This document shows positions 20,633-29,285 of a stretch of DNA of 40,407 nt, piece after piece. Numbering within the stretch: the stretch's first letter is position 1; every line of letters starts with the position of its first letter. The stretch covers positions 1 to 40,407 of the forward strand of contig JAUCBJ010008333.1 of NCBI GenBank assembly GCA_032718475.1, written 5' to 3'. The DNA is from Nemertoderma westbladi. Lineage: Eukaryota > Xenacoelomorpha > Nemertodermatida > Nemertodermatidae. A program made the translations under genes and the position numbers. Under the pieces are notes generated by a model, which worked only from the letters and a program-made list of their open reading frames with translations, was not told where the DNA came from and did not search any database.

Positions 20633-21782
20633 CTATACTATATGTGTACTTGTATGTATACTAGGTTGAATCTCATGGCTTTGATCGCTTCCCGCGGTAA
20701 GATCAAATACTATCAAAGGAAATTGGGTACGAAACCGTTCTGGTGTTAGCGAGCAAAATATACCGCTCAAGCTCTTGTACACGTTCATTAAACTTTCGAA
20801 TTCCAACATAAAATTGTTTTCCAGAAAGTTAGGGCGATATGGATACCTGTGTATAATACGGGAGTCGATGTTTAGTTCGGCATAATTTAAACCGAAATGG
20901 TTAAAATGTAGTGGATTTCTGCTTAATTCCCCGTTGAAGCTGGCGTTGGTAAGCATTCCAATCAAAATATACTTAGGTAATTTCCCTTGGATTATGTTCG
21001 ATTCTGTATAACTGGACTGTCCGCCGCCAATAGTGAAGGTTTTCACTTCTTGTTTTAACAAGTTATAAATAAAGTCATTTTTTTGTGACCCCAACAAATG
21101 CGCGCGCATAACCTCGGCATCAATCCTGTGGTGTTTTATTTTTAAATTAATATTCATGATTTCAACTCTTGGGTTTACCAATCCTGCGGGGGGTTCAACT
21201 TTCAAAAAAAAAATTATTCGATACTCGGTCTATACGAAGTCGAATGTTAATTCCCGGCGGCAGTAATTTGTCCTGGCTTGTTAGGTCTAAAAAAATTGGG
21301 GCCACAACGAATTTAACATAATTCCCACGAACGTCGTTCCCGGTAGCGACAGGTACCCCGCCTAGATTATTATCTATATCCTCATAACCGCCAGCTCTTA
21401 AAATACCGCTTTTTTCATTAGCATCTGTCAACAGTAATATCTGAAACGTAGACTTATAGGCGTAGAACCCATTCGAGGTTTCAACTAGCTTTTCATTTAG
21501 GTACAACGAACAATTTTCAAATAGTGACCCACCCGGGTAATTGAGATGGTGGAGGGTTGTATCGTCGTTAGCCCTATTACCATCCCATGTAATTTTATAT
21601 TTAATGTGAAATTTCGAATTCTTTAAATCAGTATATAGAACATTTGACTGGGGTATAAAGAACTCTATTTGCCTGGCATTCGCGTCAAGAGTAGAAATCG
21701 GGTAGATATCCAAAAAATGTGAAGATGTATATTCTCGCTGATTTGTTTTACTCGAGAATAATGATAATTCTAATTTACTCAT
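20633..21782 (-). pseudogene. Major capsid protein (double jelly-roll hexon-like), frameshifted and C-terminally truncated
   Basis: Two minus-strand frames together carry the Polinton/adintovirus major capsid protein. The first part starts at ATG 21782 (MSKLELSLF), 7 bp after the upstream core-like gene; the longer open frame to 21842 begins only with TTG. It contains DIYPISTLDANARQIEFFI, a SLYLNEKLVETSNGFYAYK block and LPPGINIRLRIDR. The second part (to 20633) has HRIDAEVMRAHLL, KTFTIGGGQ and LPKYILIGMLTNASFNGEL. The break is at a run of ten A on the plus strand (21204-21213); one base fewer would align the frames. The end is also abnormal: after FDLTAG the usual final strand region is missing and AT-rich sequence follows. 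The protein would form the hexon-like shell trimers. Slippage, true mutation and assembly error are all possible at the homopolymer. Confidence 0.87.
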
Positions 21783-21789
21783 TGTTAAG

Positions 21790-22317
21790 TTACATAAAAA
21801 TGTCACGACATTTATTATTTCGCTTTTTACGTTTGCGCCCAACGTTCATACCCACACTTGGGTGTCGCCGTTTCCCGCTCCTCTTTTTTTTACTTTTCGG
21901 GTTTGTAAATTCATTGTATACCCGTTGGGCGATTTGGCGTGTCTTTGGAAGAGGTTCTAACCGCGCGGCCACTTTATTTATCAAATCATCTGCTTTACTG
22001 CGTAAAATACATTTTCCTTCCGGTATTATGTATTTCCGCGCCACTTTTGCCGCTTTGGGGAGTGCTTTAGTTAGCACCTTTCTCCCTAACTTGCGCGCTA
22101 ATATACCGAGGCCAGTTGTTAATATTCCGCGCCCACGCTGACGATTTTGGGTGTATCGCCGGCCGAATTTATTATTCTTATTATTCCATACACCAGTAGA
22201 TGGGCCAAACCCGGGGAGAATGCTTCCACCCTTAAAAACGGGTATATCGCTATAATTCCCACTTCCCAGTTGGATTTGCGGGGCGCTATATAATTTAAAC
22301 AAATTAGAATCTGACAT
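21790..22317 (-). CDS. Basic core-like virion protein
   Basis: The 175-aa, strongly basic protein starts at ATG 22317. The N-terminal third has a Gly/Pro-rich motif GGSILPGFGPSTGVW. The middle has RGRGILTTGLGILARKLG and the C-terminus is rich in Lys/Arg (KSKKKRSGKRR, GRKRKKR), including likely nuclear-localisation signals. Proteins of this type sit next to the major capsid gene in Polintons and adintoviruses and resemble adenovirus DNA-condensing core proteins in composition. That function is inference from composition and position, not from a domain match. Its stop lies 7 bp before the capsid ATG, so the two are probably expressed together. Confidence 0.7.
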   Translation of the reverse strand: MSDSNLFKLYSAPQIQLGSGNYSDIPVFKGGSILPGFGPSTGVWNNKNNKFGRRYTQNRQRGRGILTTGLGILARKLGRKVLTKALPKAAKVARKYIIPEGKCILRSKADDLINKVAARLEPLPKTRQIAQRVYNEFTNPKSKKKRSGKRRHPSVGMNVGRKRKKRNNKCRDIFM

Positions 22318-22439
22318 TATTATTATGAGTATTTATTATAACGTATAATAATAATTCTTTACTACATACGTATATGTGTAATCAACAAATAATATATGTA
22401 CCACATAATAATACAATATAATTAATAAATATATACACA

Positions 22440-22625
22440 TTAATTTGATGACAACCATTTCCCATAACCAACTGCGAGTTTCATAGAACAGTAATTAAAA
22501 CAAGAATCTTTATCAGAATGGTAGGCACAATTTGTTATTGCCGAATAATCATGGAAAAGACATTTGGTGTCATAATCGACATATTTTTCGTTTATGCCGT
22601 ACGTTTCTAGAAGTGTTCCATTCAT
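22440..22625 (-). CDS. Small Cys-containing ORF, unknown function
   Basis: A 61-aa ORF with an ATG at 22625 lies just after the end of the frameshifted gene upstream, in the same direction. It has four Cys (KCLF, NCAY, SCFNYCSM) and no recognised domain or membrane segment. Its position in a tightly packed cluster favours a real gene, but the short length allows chance. Confidence 0.4.
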   Translation of the reverse strand: MNGTLLETYGINEKYVDYDTKCLFHDYSAITNCAYHSDKDSCFNYCSMKLAVGYGKWLSSN

Positions 22626-22640
22626 ATTAAATTCATTTTT

Positions 22641-23038
22641 TTAAATAAATAATTTCGGTATTCCGCGTATTAATATTTGAAACCCCAACCGTTTTTTTTC
22701 TTGTAACCATTCCTGTATGTACATTTTAAATGCGCTTTGGTCCATAAATCCGTAGTCAAAATTAATGTGATGCGTAATATTGGCGAGTTGTGTGAGACGA
22801 TTGTATTCGCTTAAACTTAAAATTTTTGCGGGTGGTCCATTAATAAACCATACTGTACGTTTTTTAATGATTTGATGGTAGTATTATAAGCCGCAAACTC
22901 TTTAAAATAAATGGTTGCAATGGGGTGTTGGCCGATCTGCGGATGATGCGTATAATATTGGAAATCTACTATTATTCCTGGGTTTTCCAGCGTCGGGTAA
23001 TAATCACGCCCGCGGCTGCGACTTAGAAATTTATCCAT
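22641..23038 (-). pseudogene. Unknown Polinton gene with a frameshift
   Basis: The first frame starts at ATG 23038 (MDKFLSRSRGRDYYPTLENP) and runs 73 codons to a stop near 22817. A second frame then continues without a stop to 22641, with FINGPPAKILSLSEYNRLTQL and a W-L-Q-E-K-K-R-L-G-F-Q end. The switch falls at a six-base T run on the plus strand (22860-22865), where a one-base change would connect the frames into about 130 aa. I do not recognise the family. Both halves have coding-like composition and the join lies where no stop intervenes, so I read this as a single broken gene. Confidence 0.65.
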
Positions 23039-23112
23039 ATAGTCGCTATTACTTCAGATAATCAGATAATAATAAATAATAAATAATTTACATCGATTAA
23101 ATTGTGACTATC

Positions 23113-23916
23113 TCAGTCAATTCGTATAAAATGAAGCGTCAATATTGAATTTCCATAATGAAAGCGCAACAAATTTCCTGAATCTCCAATCAACCGAACT
23201 CGTATATAACGTAAATTAGATGTTAAATTAACTTTTTTATAGTAGACTTCCTCAACTTCTCGACTAATAATTTGCCCATATTCCCCTTCTATGGGTATGC
23301 TACGCAACAGAGGGTATTCGCTATTGTCTACAAATTGAGGTTCGACGCAATTGATATGTATATTTATGTTGGGTTCCAGTATTTCGACAGCATTAGGATG
23401 CTTATGGCAGTTGTACTTATTATTCCGTGAATCAATCCTTAGCAAGTGATAATCCCCTACAGCATTTTGTACACACATAAAACCTTTGCCATCAACCTCG
23501 TGTTCTGTTAATCCTAGGTAACCACCCAAACGTTTACTGACAAATATCGACAACTGTTTACCTTTAAAATGTATGGTTATATTACCAGAGCGTGCTCTAT
23601 TATCAATTATATTAATTTGGCCTTTAATAAGGCTTTTGTTGAAGTACTCAATGATCCTTTCCAATGATAGGAAAGATCCTTCGGGGAGAGTAACATCTCT
23701 TGTAAACATTTTTTTATTTTTTATGGCCTTTATATAAATGTCGCTATTGTCATACCTGATACTAGATACGTACGTTATACCGGTTAAACCTACTAACCAT
23801 TGCCCTTTAGCGAAAGGTAAAGGAATTTGCAAATTTGTTTGGAAATCGCTGGCGCTATTACGTGGGAATTCTATGGGGTTTGCGTTTGAGGGTAGTACAA
23901 CGTAATAACTATTCAT
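23113..23916 (-). CDS. Penton-like minor capsid protein, second paralogue
   Basis: The 267-aa protein starts at ATG 23916. The N-terminus (YYVVLPSNANPIEFPRNSAS, then SDFQTNLQIPLPF and WLVGLTGITYVSS) is the standard opening of the Polinton minor capsid protein (PX), a single-jelly-roll penton homologue that would fill the capsid vertices. The rest has alternating hydrophobic strands with no membrane segment. Its start codon overlaps the stop of the preceding gene by 4 bp (ATGA), suggesting coupled expression. It shares the same N-terminal plan as the 294-aa neighbour but is clearly diverged, so the pair looks like an old tandem duplication. The assignment rests on the N-terminal motif and position. 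Confidence 0.8.
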   Translation of the reverse strand: MNSYYVVLPSNANPIEFPRNSASDFQTNLQIPLPFAKGQWLVGLTGITYVSSIRYDNSDIYIKAIKNKKMFTRDVTLPEGSFLSLERIIEYFNKSLIKGQINIIDNRARSGNITIHFKGKQLSIFVSKRLGGYLGLTEHEVDGKGFMCVQNAVGDYHLLRIDSRNNKYNCHKHPNAVEILEPNINIHINCVEPQFVDNSEYPLLRSIPIEGEYGQIISREVEEVYYKKVNLTSNLRYIRVRLIGDSGNLLRFHYGNSILTLHFIRID

Positions 23917-24797
23917 TCTTGTAGTTTTTGTCGCCGTTGTTGTTTTTTGAGTTCTAGAACTAAAATTGTTTTACCTCCATGAAAGACTATATGCTTTCCT
24001 TTATCGTCGCGAAGCGTTATACTAATTGTATCGAGCACTTTTTTATTTCTTAATTGTTTGTAATGTGTGTTTTTGAATTCCTGGTTGATGAATGAGTATG
24101 GTTCCCATTTCAAGGGGATTATCCGCAAAAGAGGCGCCATCGAATGTCCTACGTGAGAAGATTCAATCATATCTGTATATATAAACATTGTGTGTCTATC
24201 CCTCGTTATATCGCAAGGTTCGGGGAATTCAACTCCATCCATTTTGTTTGTATCCTTACAGCTTAAGTTCAATAAACCATCATCTTCGTTGTAGTGTATT
24301 GCCCAAAGCGCCCCAAGACCCATTAAATTATTTTTTAAACTCGATAACACGAAAATATTTATTATATCTCCATAGAATTGGAAATAGCGACCTTTCTTAC
24401 AATGTAGATGAATTTTTGATGTATGTTTTTGGTAGTTAAACTTAACATCTTTGAAACTGTGGTGGGATATTGAGGGATTTTTCAAATAAATACTAATATG
24501 GTTTAAAATTGACTCAATAGAAGCATATAGCCCAAGATTAAAATCGATTTCTATAAGATTGTATGGAGCTATATGAAATTCCAAATCCTCATCATACATA
24601 TATTCACCAATTCTAATTCCGGATCTTTGTTCAATATTTCTATAGGTCGACACATACTGTATTTCCTTTAGACCCGCGACCCAATCTGTGCTGATGGGGA
24701 TAGGTTTGGACAACTCAATCGTGAAATCGCTAGGAGTGTTATCGGGATATTTATCTAGACTGGCGTCAGAAGTCAATGTTAAATGTAAGTAATCCAT
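23913..24797 (-). CDS. Penton-like minor capsid protein, first paralogue
   Basis: The 294-aa protein starts at ATG 24797, 14 bp after the integrase stop. It begins YLHLTLTSDASLDKYPDNT, followed by SDFTIELSKPIPI and WVAGLKEIQYVSTYR, the hallmark N-terminus of Polinton minor capsid (PX) proteins. Later segments include CDITRDRHTMFIYTDMIESS and a predicted strand-rich C-terminus, FHGGKTILVLELKKQ. It probably forms penton-like vertices together with, or instead of, its shorter neighbour. It is intact, with no frameshift or stop. Confidence 0.83.
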   Translation of the reverse strand: MDYLHLTLTSDASLDKYPDNTPSDFTIELSKPIPISTDWVAGLKEIQYVSTYRNIEQRSGIRIGEYMYDEDLEFHIAPYNLIEIDFNLGLYASIESILNHISIYLKNPSISHHSFKDVKFNYQKHTSKIHLHCKKGRYFQFYGDIINIFVLSSLKNNLMGLGALWAIHYNEDDGLLNLSCKDTNKMDGVEFPEPCDITRDRHTMFIYTDMIESSHVGHSMAPLLRIIPLKWEPYSFINQEFKNTHYKQLRNKKVLDTISITLRDDKGKHIVFHGGKTILVLELKKQQRRQKLQE

Positions 24798-24811
24798 AAT
24801 AATATAATTAA

Positions 24812-25896
24812 TTATTGTACGTGATCAACCCATCGATGTGTCGCAAAACCAACAAATTTAACCAAATATTGCTTTTTGCCGCTTTTATTTACTTTTTCTT
24901 TAATTATTTTTTCAATTGGTAGGAATTTAAATGGTTCTTTTACCTTTTGGATTTCATGTCGATAAAATGTCCCCTTTATAACGTGCCCATTCGAGTCTAC
25001 AACTTCGTACATAGGGTACGGCTCTCAATCCAATCTTATTCTATAAATTTCGAAAATTTCTACTGTATAATTAGGTGTATAACCTTTGTCAAATGGCTTT
25101 CTAGCTAAACTCAGCCGCACCTTATCACCAACCTTGAAATGAACTCGACGCTGTTCGCGGCGTTTCTTTTTATTGGGATGGCGCACACTGCCATATAGTT
25201 TTAAAAATAAGTCAGTTTCATTATTTTTATTGACTGAGTTTGCGCCATACCGATGGTTCTATGTATTGAATTATTATATGAAACTACCAGCTTCGGTAAT
25301 ATGTCGATCCATTTCCTATTTTGCCGCCTTGTGAACACTTTATACATTTTCGACTTAAGTGTGCGGTTCAGCCTCTCACAGATGCTAGCTTTAAATTGGC
25401 TAACTAATATATAAAAATTAACATTATTATTCTGTAAGAATTCTTTCACTAATTTATTTACAAACTCAGTACCCTGATCAACCGCCAGTCTTTTAGGCTT
25501 TCTTTCTTTGAATATTGTGGTTAGGGCGCGTTTAATTTCGACACCGGTTTTATGTTTTAACCCTAGTGCCCACGCCTTGCGACTAAAGCAATCGATACAA
25601 GTAATTATGTAACCATAACCATTATTCTCCACCCTAAAGGGTTGCATATCGCATAGGTCCGCCTGATATAGATCTCCAATGCCGCCCGTGAAAATTTTTG
25701 ATGTCGGGTAATGGCGCCTAGCCGGCGCGTGTAGGGAATACGTTCGTTGGGAGCTCAACCACTCCTTTGCGCGATTTCTCGTAACTTTAGCGGCTTTCGC
25801 TAGTTTGGTTACGCTCGCGAAACCGGCAGCATTTGAAACATTGTAATATATTCTTCCTAGTCGTTTGTTTGTTCGATTTTCTACGATTCTCCCCAT
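24812..25896 (-). pseudogene. Retrovirus-like integrase with chromodomain, frameshift and in-frame stop
   Basis: The integrase inserts the linear element into host DNA. The open part starts at ATG 25896 with an HTH-like region (GFASVTKLAKAAKVTRNRAK), followed by the DDE core: Asp in DLYQADLCD, Asp in AVDQGTEFVN and Glu in KASICERLNRTLK, with about 35 residues between the last two. Near 25245 the frame shifts and reading continues in another frame with RVHFKVGDKVRLSLARKPF, an SH3-like C-terminal region. A TGA stop at 25025-25027 (perhaps decayed CGA) then interrupts this frame, after which MYEVVDSNGHVIKGTFYRHE continues. A chromodomain-like end, VNKSGKKQYLVKFVGFATHRW, closes the protein, as in other Polinton integrases. 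The catalytic core is intact, but two lesions remove the C-terminal domains. Confidence 0.92.
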
Positions 25897-25984
25897 CGGT
25901 TGTGTCGAGTCGCGGTAGAAAACACTTGCAATGACAGTTAATACTTAATATGAAACGTTCAAAAAACATACTACTATTTTAATG

Positions 25985-26420
25985 TTATCCAGCGTTTTGA
26001 TTCCACATGTCGATTTATTGTAGTCCTACGTATTGTTTCCACGTGTCGATGCGTTTTGCATTGGAGGGGGTCACGCGGACCCCTTGTCGTTTCAACCAAC
26101 CGCGACCAATTAATCGTTTTGGTATCCTTAATCGTTTTAATAACCCCAAAATGTTGTTTGTCCTGGAATTATTTTGGTGTTTTTCTTATTTTTTTTTGTA
26201 GTCAGCAATTCAATCAAATGATCAATATTCGCTCCGGGTATAAGTTTATTTTCTATATAGAGTTTATTATTATCACTCCACCGTACTCTGTCTCGCGAGA
26301 ATCGCATCTAATAACTCAACAATCGTTTGGCTTTCTGGGATGAAATTGTCACACCATCTAGCGGTTGTATTATATTATTGCTTTTCTTATTATTATTATA
26401 AGTATCCATTAATAAAGTAG
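25985..26420 (-). pseudogene. Possible degenerate ORF between ATPase and integrase
   Basis: Minus-strand frames give three short, coding-like pieces separated by stops or frame changes: FIPESQTIVELLDAILARQ, then NKLIPGANIDHLIELL with a Lys-rich stretch ending TTFWGY, and LKRLRIPKRLIGRGWLKRQG with a basic continuation. In Polintons a gene often occupies this kind of slot. I do not recognise the family, and the link between pieces is inference. The plus-strand open stretches here (26007-26343) look like shadows. Confidence 0.35.
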
Positions 26421-26594
26421 AAACTAGATACAACTTCTTAAAATTTCCGAGGCTAATCTCGTTATTTTTCATCGTTATATATCATTATTAATACATTAAT
26501 ACTATATACTAGAGTTCACGTTCATGGACCAATAATAACCTAATTTTGGTGAAAGTCTAAAACAAGGTGTGAAAATGGTTTTCGCACGGCGTCG
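26421..26594. other. AT-rich spacer downstream of the ATPase gene
   Basis: No gene. At about 26550-26590 a diverged duplicate of the ATPase C-terminal coding region (AAAGTCTAAAA, GGTGTG, ATGGTTTT) repeats sequence from about 26730-26765. This suggests a small local duplication just beyond the gene end. Confidence 0.5.
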
Positions 26595-27305
26595 CTACTG
26601 CGGTATAGACTGAGCCTCGGGGCCTTGGTGAGGTGTGTTAGAGTTCGTGTTCGTGGGTTGATAAACAGTTTGCCCTAATGGGTTGAAAATATCACCCTTA
26701 ACTCTTATACTATCATCCGTTTTTTGATGAAAGTCTAAAAGAAGGTGTGTGAATGGTTTTTGTGTGGCGTCGCTATATGCTTGAACAATAAAATTGCTAT
26801 TTTTTGGGTACACTTGCCACGCTATATAACTTATTTGACTTGCGTCGCGGGGATTTTTTGTGAAAATACAATATTGGGCATTTAGACTTCTAGTCCGTGT
26901 TTCCGCCCCTTTACTGAAAAAATTTTGTGTTATATAGATAATGAAACAGGAAGTATGATGGCAGGTTTTTGTGAAGCTTTCTGTCAAACTCTCATCACTC
27001 TTACTTTCGCTTAACAAGTCGTCTATAATAATTAGATCGTTTTCGCGGAAAATAGAATTAATTTTTTGTGGTAAACCTTTGAATAGATGTGTTATACCTG
27101 GGAATTCAGGTGGGGTGGTGCCATAAAAGAATAATACACGCTTCGGGGTTATATCAAAAACTAAATTTTTATTTTTTACAATTTTTGATACCAGCACTGT
27201 TTTTCCGGAAGAACTTGGACCCGCAATAATCATGGCCGAAACCATCTTGAAAGAGGCGTCGTATGATGTGATTGGTTCCTGCGATATCGTCGGCTCTCGG
27301 GACAT
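26595..27305 (-). CDS. Packaging ATPase (A32/FtsK-HerA type)
   Basis: The 236-aa protein starts at ATG 27305. It is the motor that would drive genome packaging into the capsid. Walker A is GPSSSGKT (about residues 29-36) and Walker B is DLIIIDDLLSES (about 90-101). A downstream polar cluster, SCFIIYITQNFFSKGAETRT, contains the sensor-like Q-N. The N-terminus contains the SYDASFKMVSAMIIAGPSSSG lead-in typical of Polinton ATPases. The length is normal for the family and no lesion is seen. It lies 18 bp downstream of the 154-aa gene in the same direction, so the two may share a transcript. Confidence 0.92.
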   Translation of the reverse strand: MSREPTISQEPITSYDASFKMVSAMIIAGPSSSGKTVLVSKIVKNKNLVFDITPKRVLFFYGTTPPEFPGITHLFKGLPQKINSIFRENDLIIIDDLLSESKSDESLTESFTKTCHHTSCFIIYITQNFFSKGAETRTRSLNAQYCIFTKNPRDASQISYIAWQVYPKNSNFIVQAYSDATQKPFTHLLLDFHQKTDDSIRVKGDIFNPLGQTVYQPTNTNSNTPHQGPEAQSIPQ

Positions 27306-27322
27306 TGTTGATAGGTAGCCAC

Positions 27323-27787
27323 TCAGTAGATGGGAAACCTAGAAACTTGACGGTTGACGTGTGTACCAGATGTACTAGGTCTATACCCCTGGCGGGATTG
27401 GGCTAATTTTCTGCCTCTTACAGCCGTTATTATGTTTGATATTTTCTGATAAGCGTTAAGCCCACTCATTAAACCAGAGATTAGTAGATTTATAAATCCG
27501 CCCCTTAGCACCAATCGTTTACGGTAAATTCTGATGGGATACTTGGCTGCTTTTGGTTTTTTAGCGATCTCGCGTATTGTTTTTTTATGGCGTTTTAACC
27601 TCGCGATTGTTTGCTCAGGAATTTTTATGTTACCATTTAATACATTTAGAATAATATTAATTAGAAAACTTATAAGTTCATCGGTTCCACCGACGCGTAA
27701 GAAGGTTTTTCTACGGTTAAGGGAGGCGTTAGATAAGAACTTTAAATCCCTGTCAAATTGTTTAATTAAAGCTTTGAGTGATTTCAT
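27323..27787 (-). CDS. Conserved small basic Polinton protein
   Basis: The 154-aa, strongly basic protein starts at ATG 27787. It has a helical N-terminal half (LKALIKQFDRDLKFLSN, TDELISFLINIILNVLNG), a Lys/Arg-rich middle (RLKRHKKTIREIAKKPK), then a hydrophobic Gly-containing stretch LRGGFINLLISGLMSGLNAY and a polar, Arg-rich tail. Small proteins of this layout sit beside the ATPase in many Polintons and adintoviruses. A capsid-associated or membrane-active role like adenovirus pVI/pX proteins is possible but is inference. It is intact and ends 17 bp before the ATPase start. Confidence 0.7.
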   Translation of the reverse strand: MKSLKALIKQFDRDLKFLSNASLNRRKTFLRVGGTDELISFLINIILNVLNGNIKIPEQTIARLKRHKKTIREIAKKPKAAKYPIRIYRKRLVLRGGFINLLISGLMSGLNAYQKISNIITAVRGRKLAQSRQGYRPSTSGTHVNRQVSRFPIY

Positions 27788-27813
27788 TACATATATTAAT
27801 AACTTATATAAAC

Positions 27814-28833
27814 GAGAACAATAATAGTAAGTAATAAAACACCGCCACCATTATAAATAGTATCGAGTATATGCGCGGGTGGGGTTTTTCACGCGATAAA
27901 ACCGAGCAATTATAGAAACCTGCACTCTTTAAAACCTAACATCGATAATTAATAAAATACATTATATAACGCGAACAATGAATTAATTTTGACATACTGA
28001 CTGAGAGAAAGACCGACAAATAGACAGATAGGCTAGATTTATGTAAATGTAAACCGACATCAGAAATGAAATTGACGCCCTTGACAACCTAAGACTACCG
28101 ATAAAACACGTTATATATATAATGTGAATAATGGTAATATCCGCGTTTATTTAAAAACCTAACGAGATCCCACCGGACAAACCTAAAACTGGCACCAGAA
28201 ATGAAAAAATTAAATATTTATACCTAAATGACTATCTAAATTACCAATAAAATTCAAAAAAATTGGAAAAAATACTCGAAATATCCCGGGTCTTGCCATA
28301 CACACAACATTTCGTGTGTAAAAAGAGAACAATAATAGTAAGTAATAAAACACCGCCACCGTTATAAATAGTATCGAGTATATGCGCGGGTGGGGTTTTT
28401 CACGCGATAAAACCGAGCAATTATAGAAACCAGTACTCTTTAAAACCTAACATCGATAATTAATAAAATACATTATATAACGCGAACAATGAATTAATTT
28501 TGACATACTGACTGACAGAAAGACCGACAAATAGACAGATAGACTAGATTTATGTAAATGTAAACCGACATCAGAAATGAAATTGATGCCCTTGACAACC
28601 TAAGACTACCGATAAAACACGTTATATATAATGTGAATAATGGTAATATCCGCGTTTATTTAAACACCTAACGAGATCCCGCCGGACAAACCTAAAACTG
28701 GCACCAGAAATGAAAAAATTAAATATTTCTACCTAAATGACTATCTAAATTACCAATAAAATTCAAAAACTTTGGAAAAAATACTCGAAATATCCCGGGT
28801 CTTGCCATACATACAACATTTCGTGTGTAAAAA
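27814..28833. repeat. Tandem duplication of a roughly 510-bp noncoding block
   Basis: Copy 1 (27814-28324) and copy 2 (28325-28833) both begin GAGAACAATAATAGTAAG and end TTTCGTGTGTAAAAA. By eye they differ at about a dozen substitutions plus a 2-bp TA deletion, so they are roughly 97% identical. Neither copy has a long ORF. Both contain GCGCGGGTGGGGTTTTTCAC. The block lies between the replication side (polymerase) and the capsid/packaging side, where a promoter or origin could sit. That role is inference. Confidence 0.93.
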
Positions 28834-29079
28834 ACGCAAAATGTTATGATATTAGAACTAGTTTTACCCCGACGATAAAACTGCACAAGAATATTATTAA
28901 ATATCTCCGGCTCATATTTAACCTCCGCATTATAATAATTATCTAAAAATGAAACCCGACTGTTTTCATTAATTTCCTATAGTCTATGTCTAGATTGTTA
29001 ATAATATAAGTTTGGCTATTGATTGAAATAAAAGTTAGTTTATAATCAGTATGCTTATATATATATTTAATAATTTTTT
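28834..29079. other. AT-rich noncoding stretch
   Basis: AT-rich sequence between the duplicated block and the small ORF after the polymerase gene. I see no gene. Confidence 0.5.
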
Positions 29080-29271
29080 TTATTTTAGGCGATTTACCGA
29101 GTCCTTACCGCTCGGGAAAAAGAGACACGTCCATCCACAAATTTTGGCGATATATTGAAAAGGCTTTAAGATGAGTTTTCCATTTCGAATTCGTTTAGCC
29201 AGCACATCGAATGATATGCACCCATCAACCAACCTCAAACTTATATTACTGTTGACAACTCTAAAAGACAT
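29080..29271 (-). CDS. Small ORF downstream of polymerase, unknown function
   Basis: A 63-aa ORF from ATG 29271 follows the polymerase stop by 14 bp; a GTG one codon earlier also lies in frame. It contains NISLRLVDGCISFDVLAKRI and CGWTCLFFPSGKDS. Tight spacing and same orientation suggest a real gene co-expressed with the polymerase. I do not recognise a domain. Confidence 0.5.
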   Translation of the reverse strand: MSFRVVNSNISLRLVDGCISFDVLAKRIRNGKLILKPFQYIAKICGWTCLFFPSGKDSVNRLK

Positions 29272-29285
29272 CACAGTCCGCTATT

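Noticed and set aside
21783-21842. 20-residue N-terminal extension of the capsid ORF
   Set aside because: It begins with TTG and overlaps the core-like gene; the ATG at 21782 gives a clean 7-bp gap and the family-like start.
24188-24439. 83-codon plus-strand ORF inside the penton region
   Set aside because: It lies antisense to an intact penton-like gene and has no domain; it is a shadow.
26007-26343. Two plus-strand ORFs between ATPase and integrase
   Set aside because: Hydrophobic, overlapping translations antisense to better coding-like minus-strand pieces.
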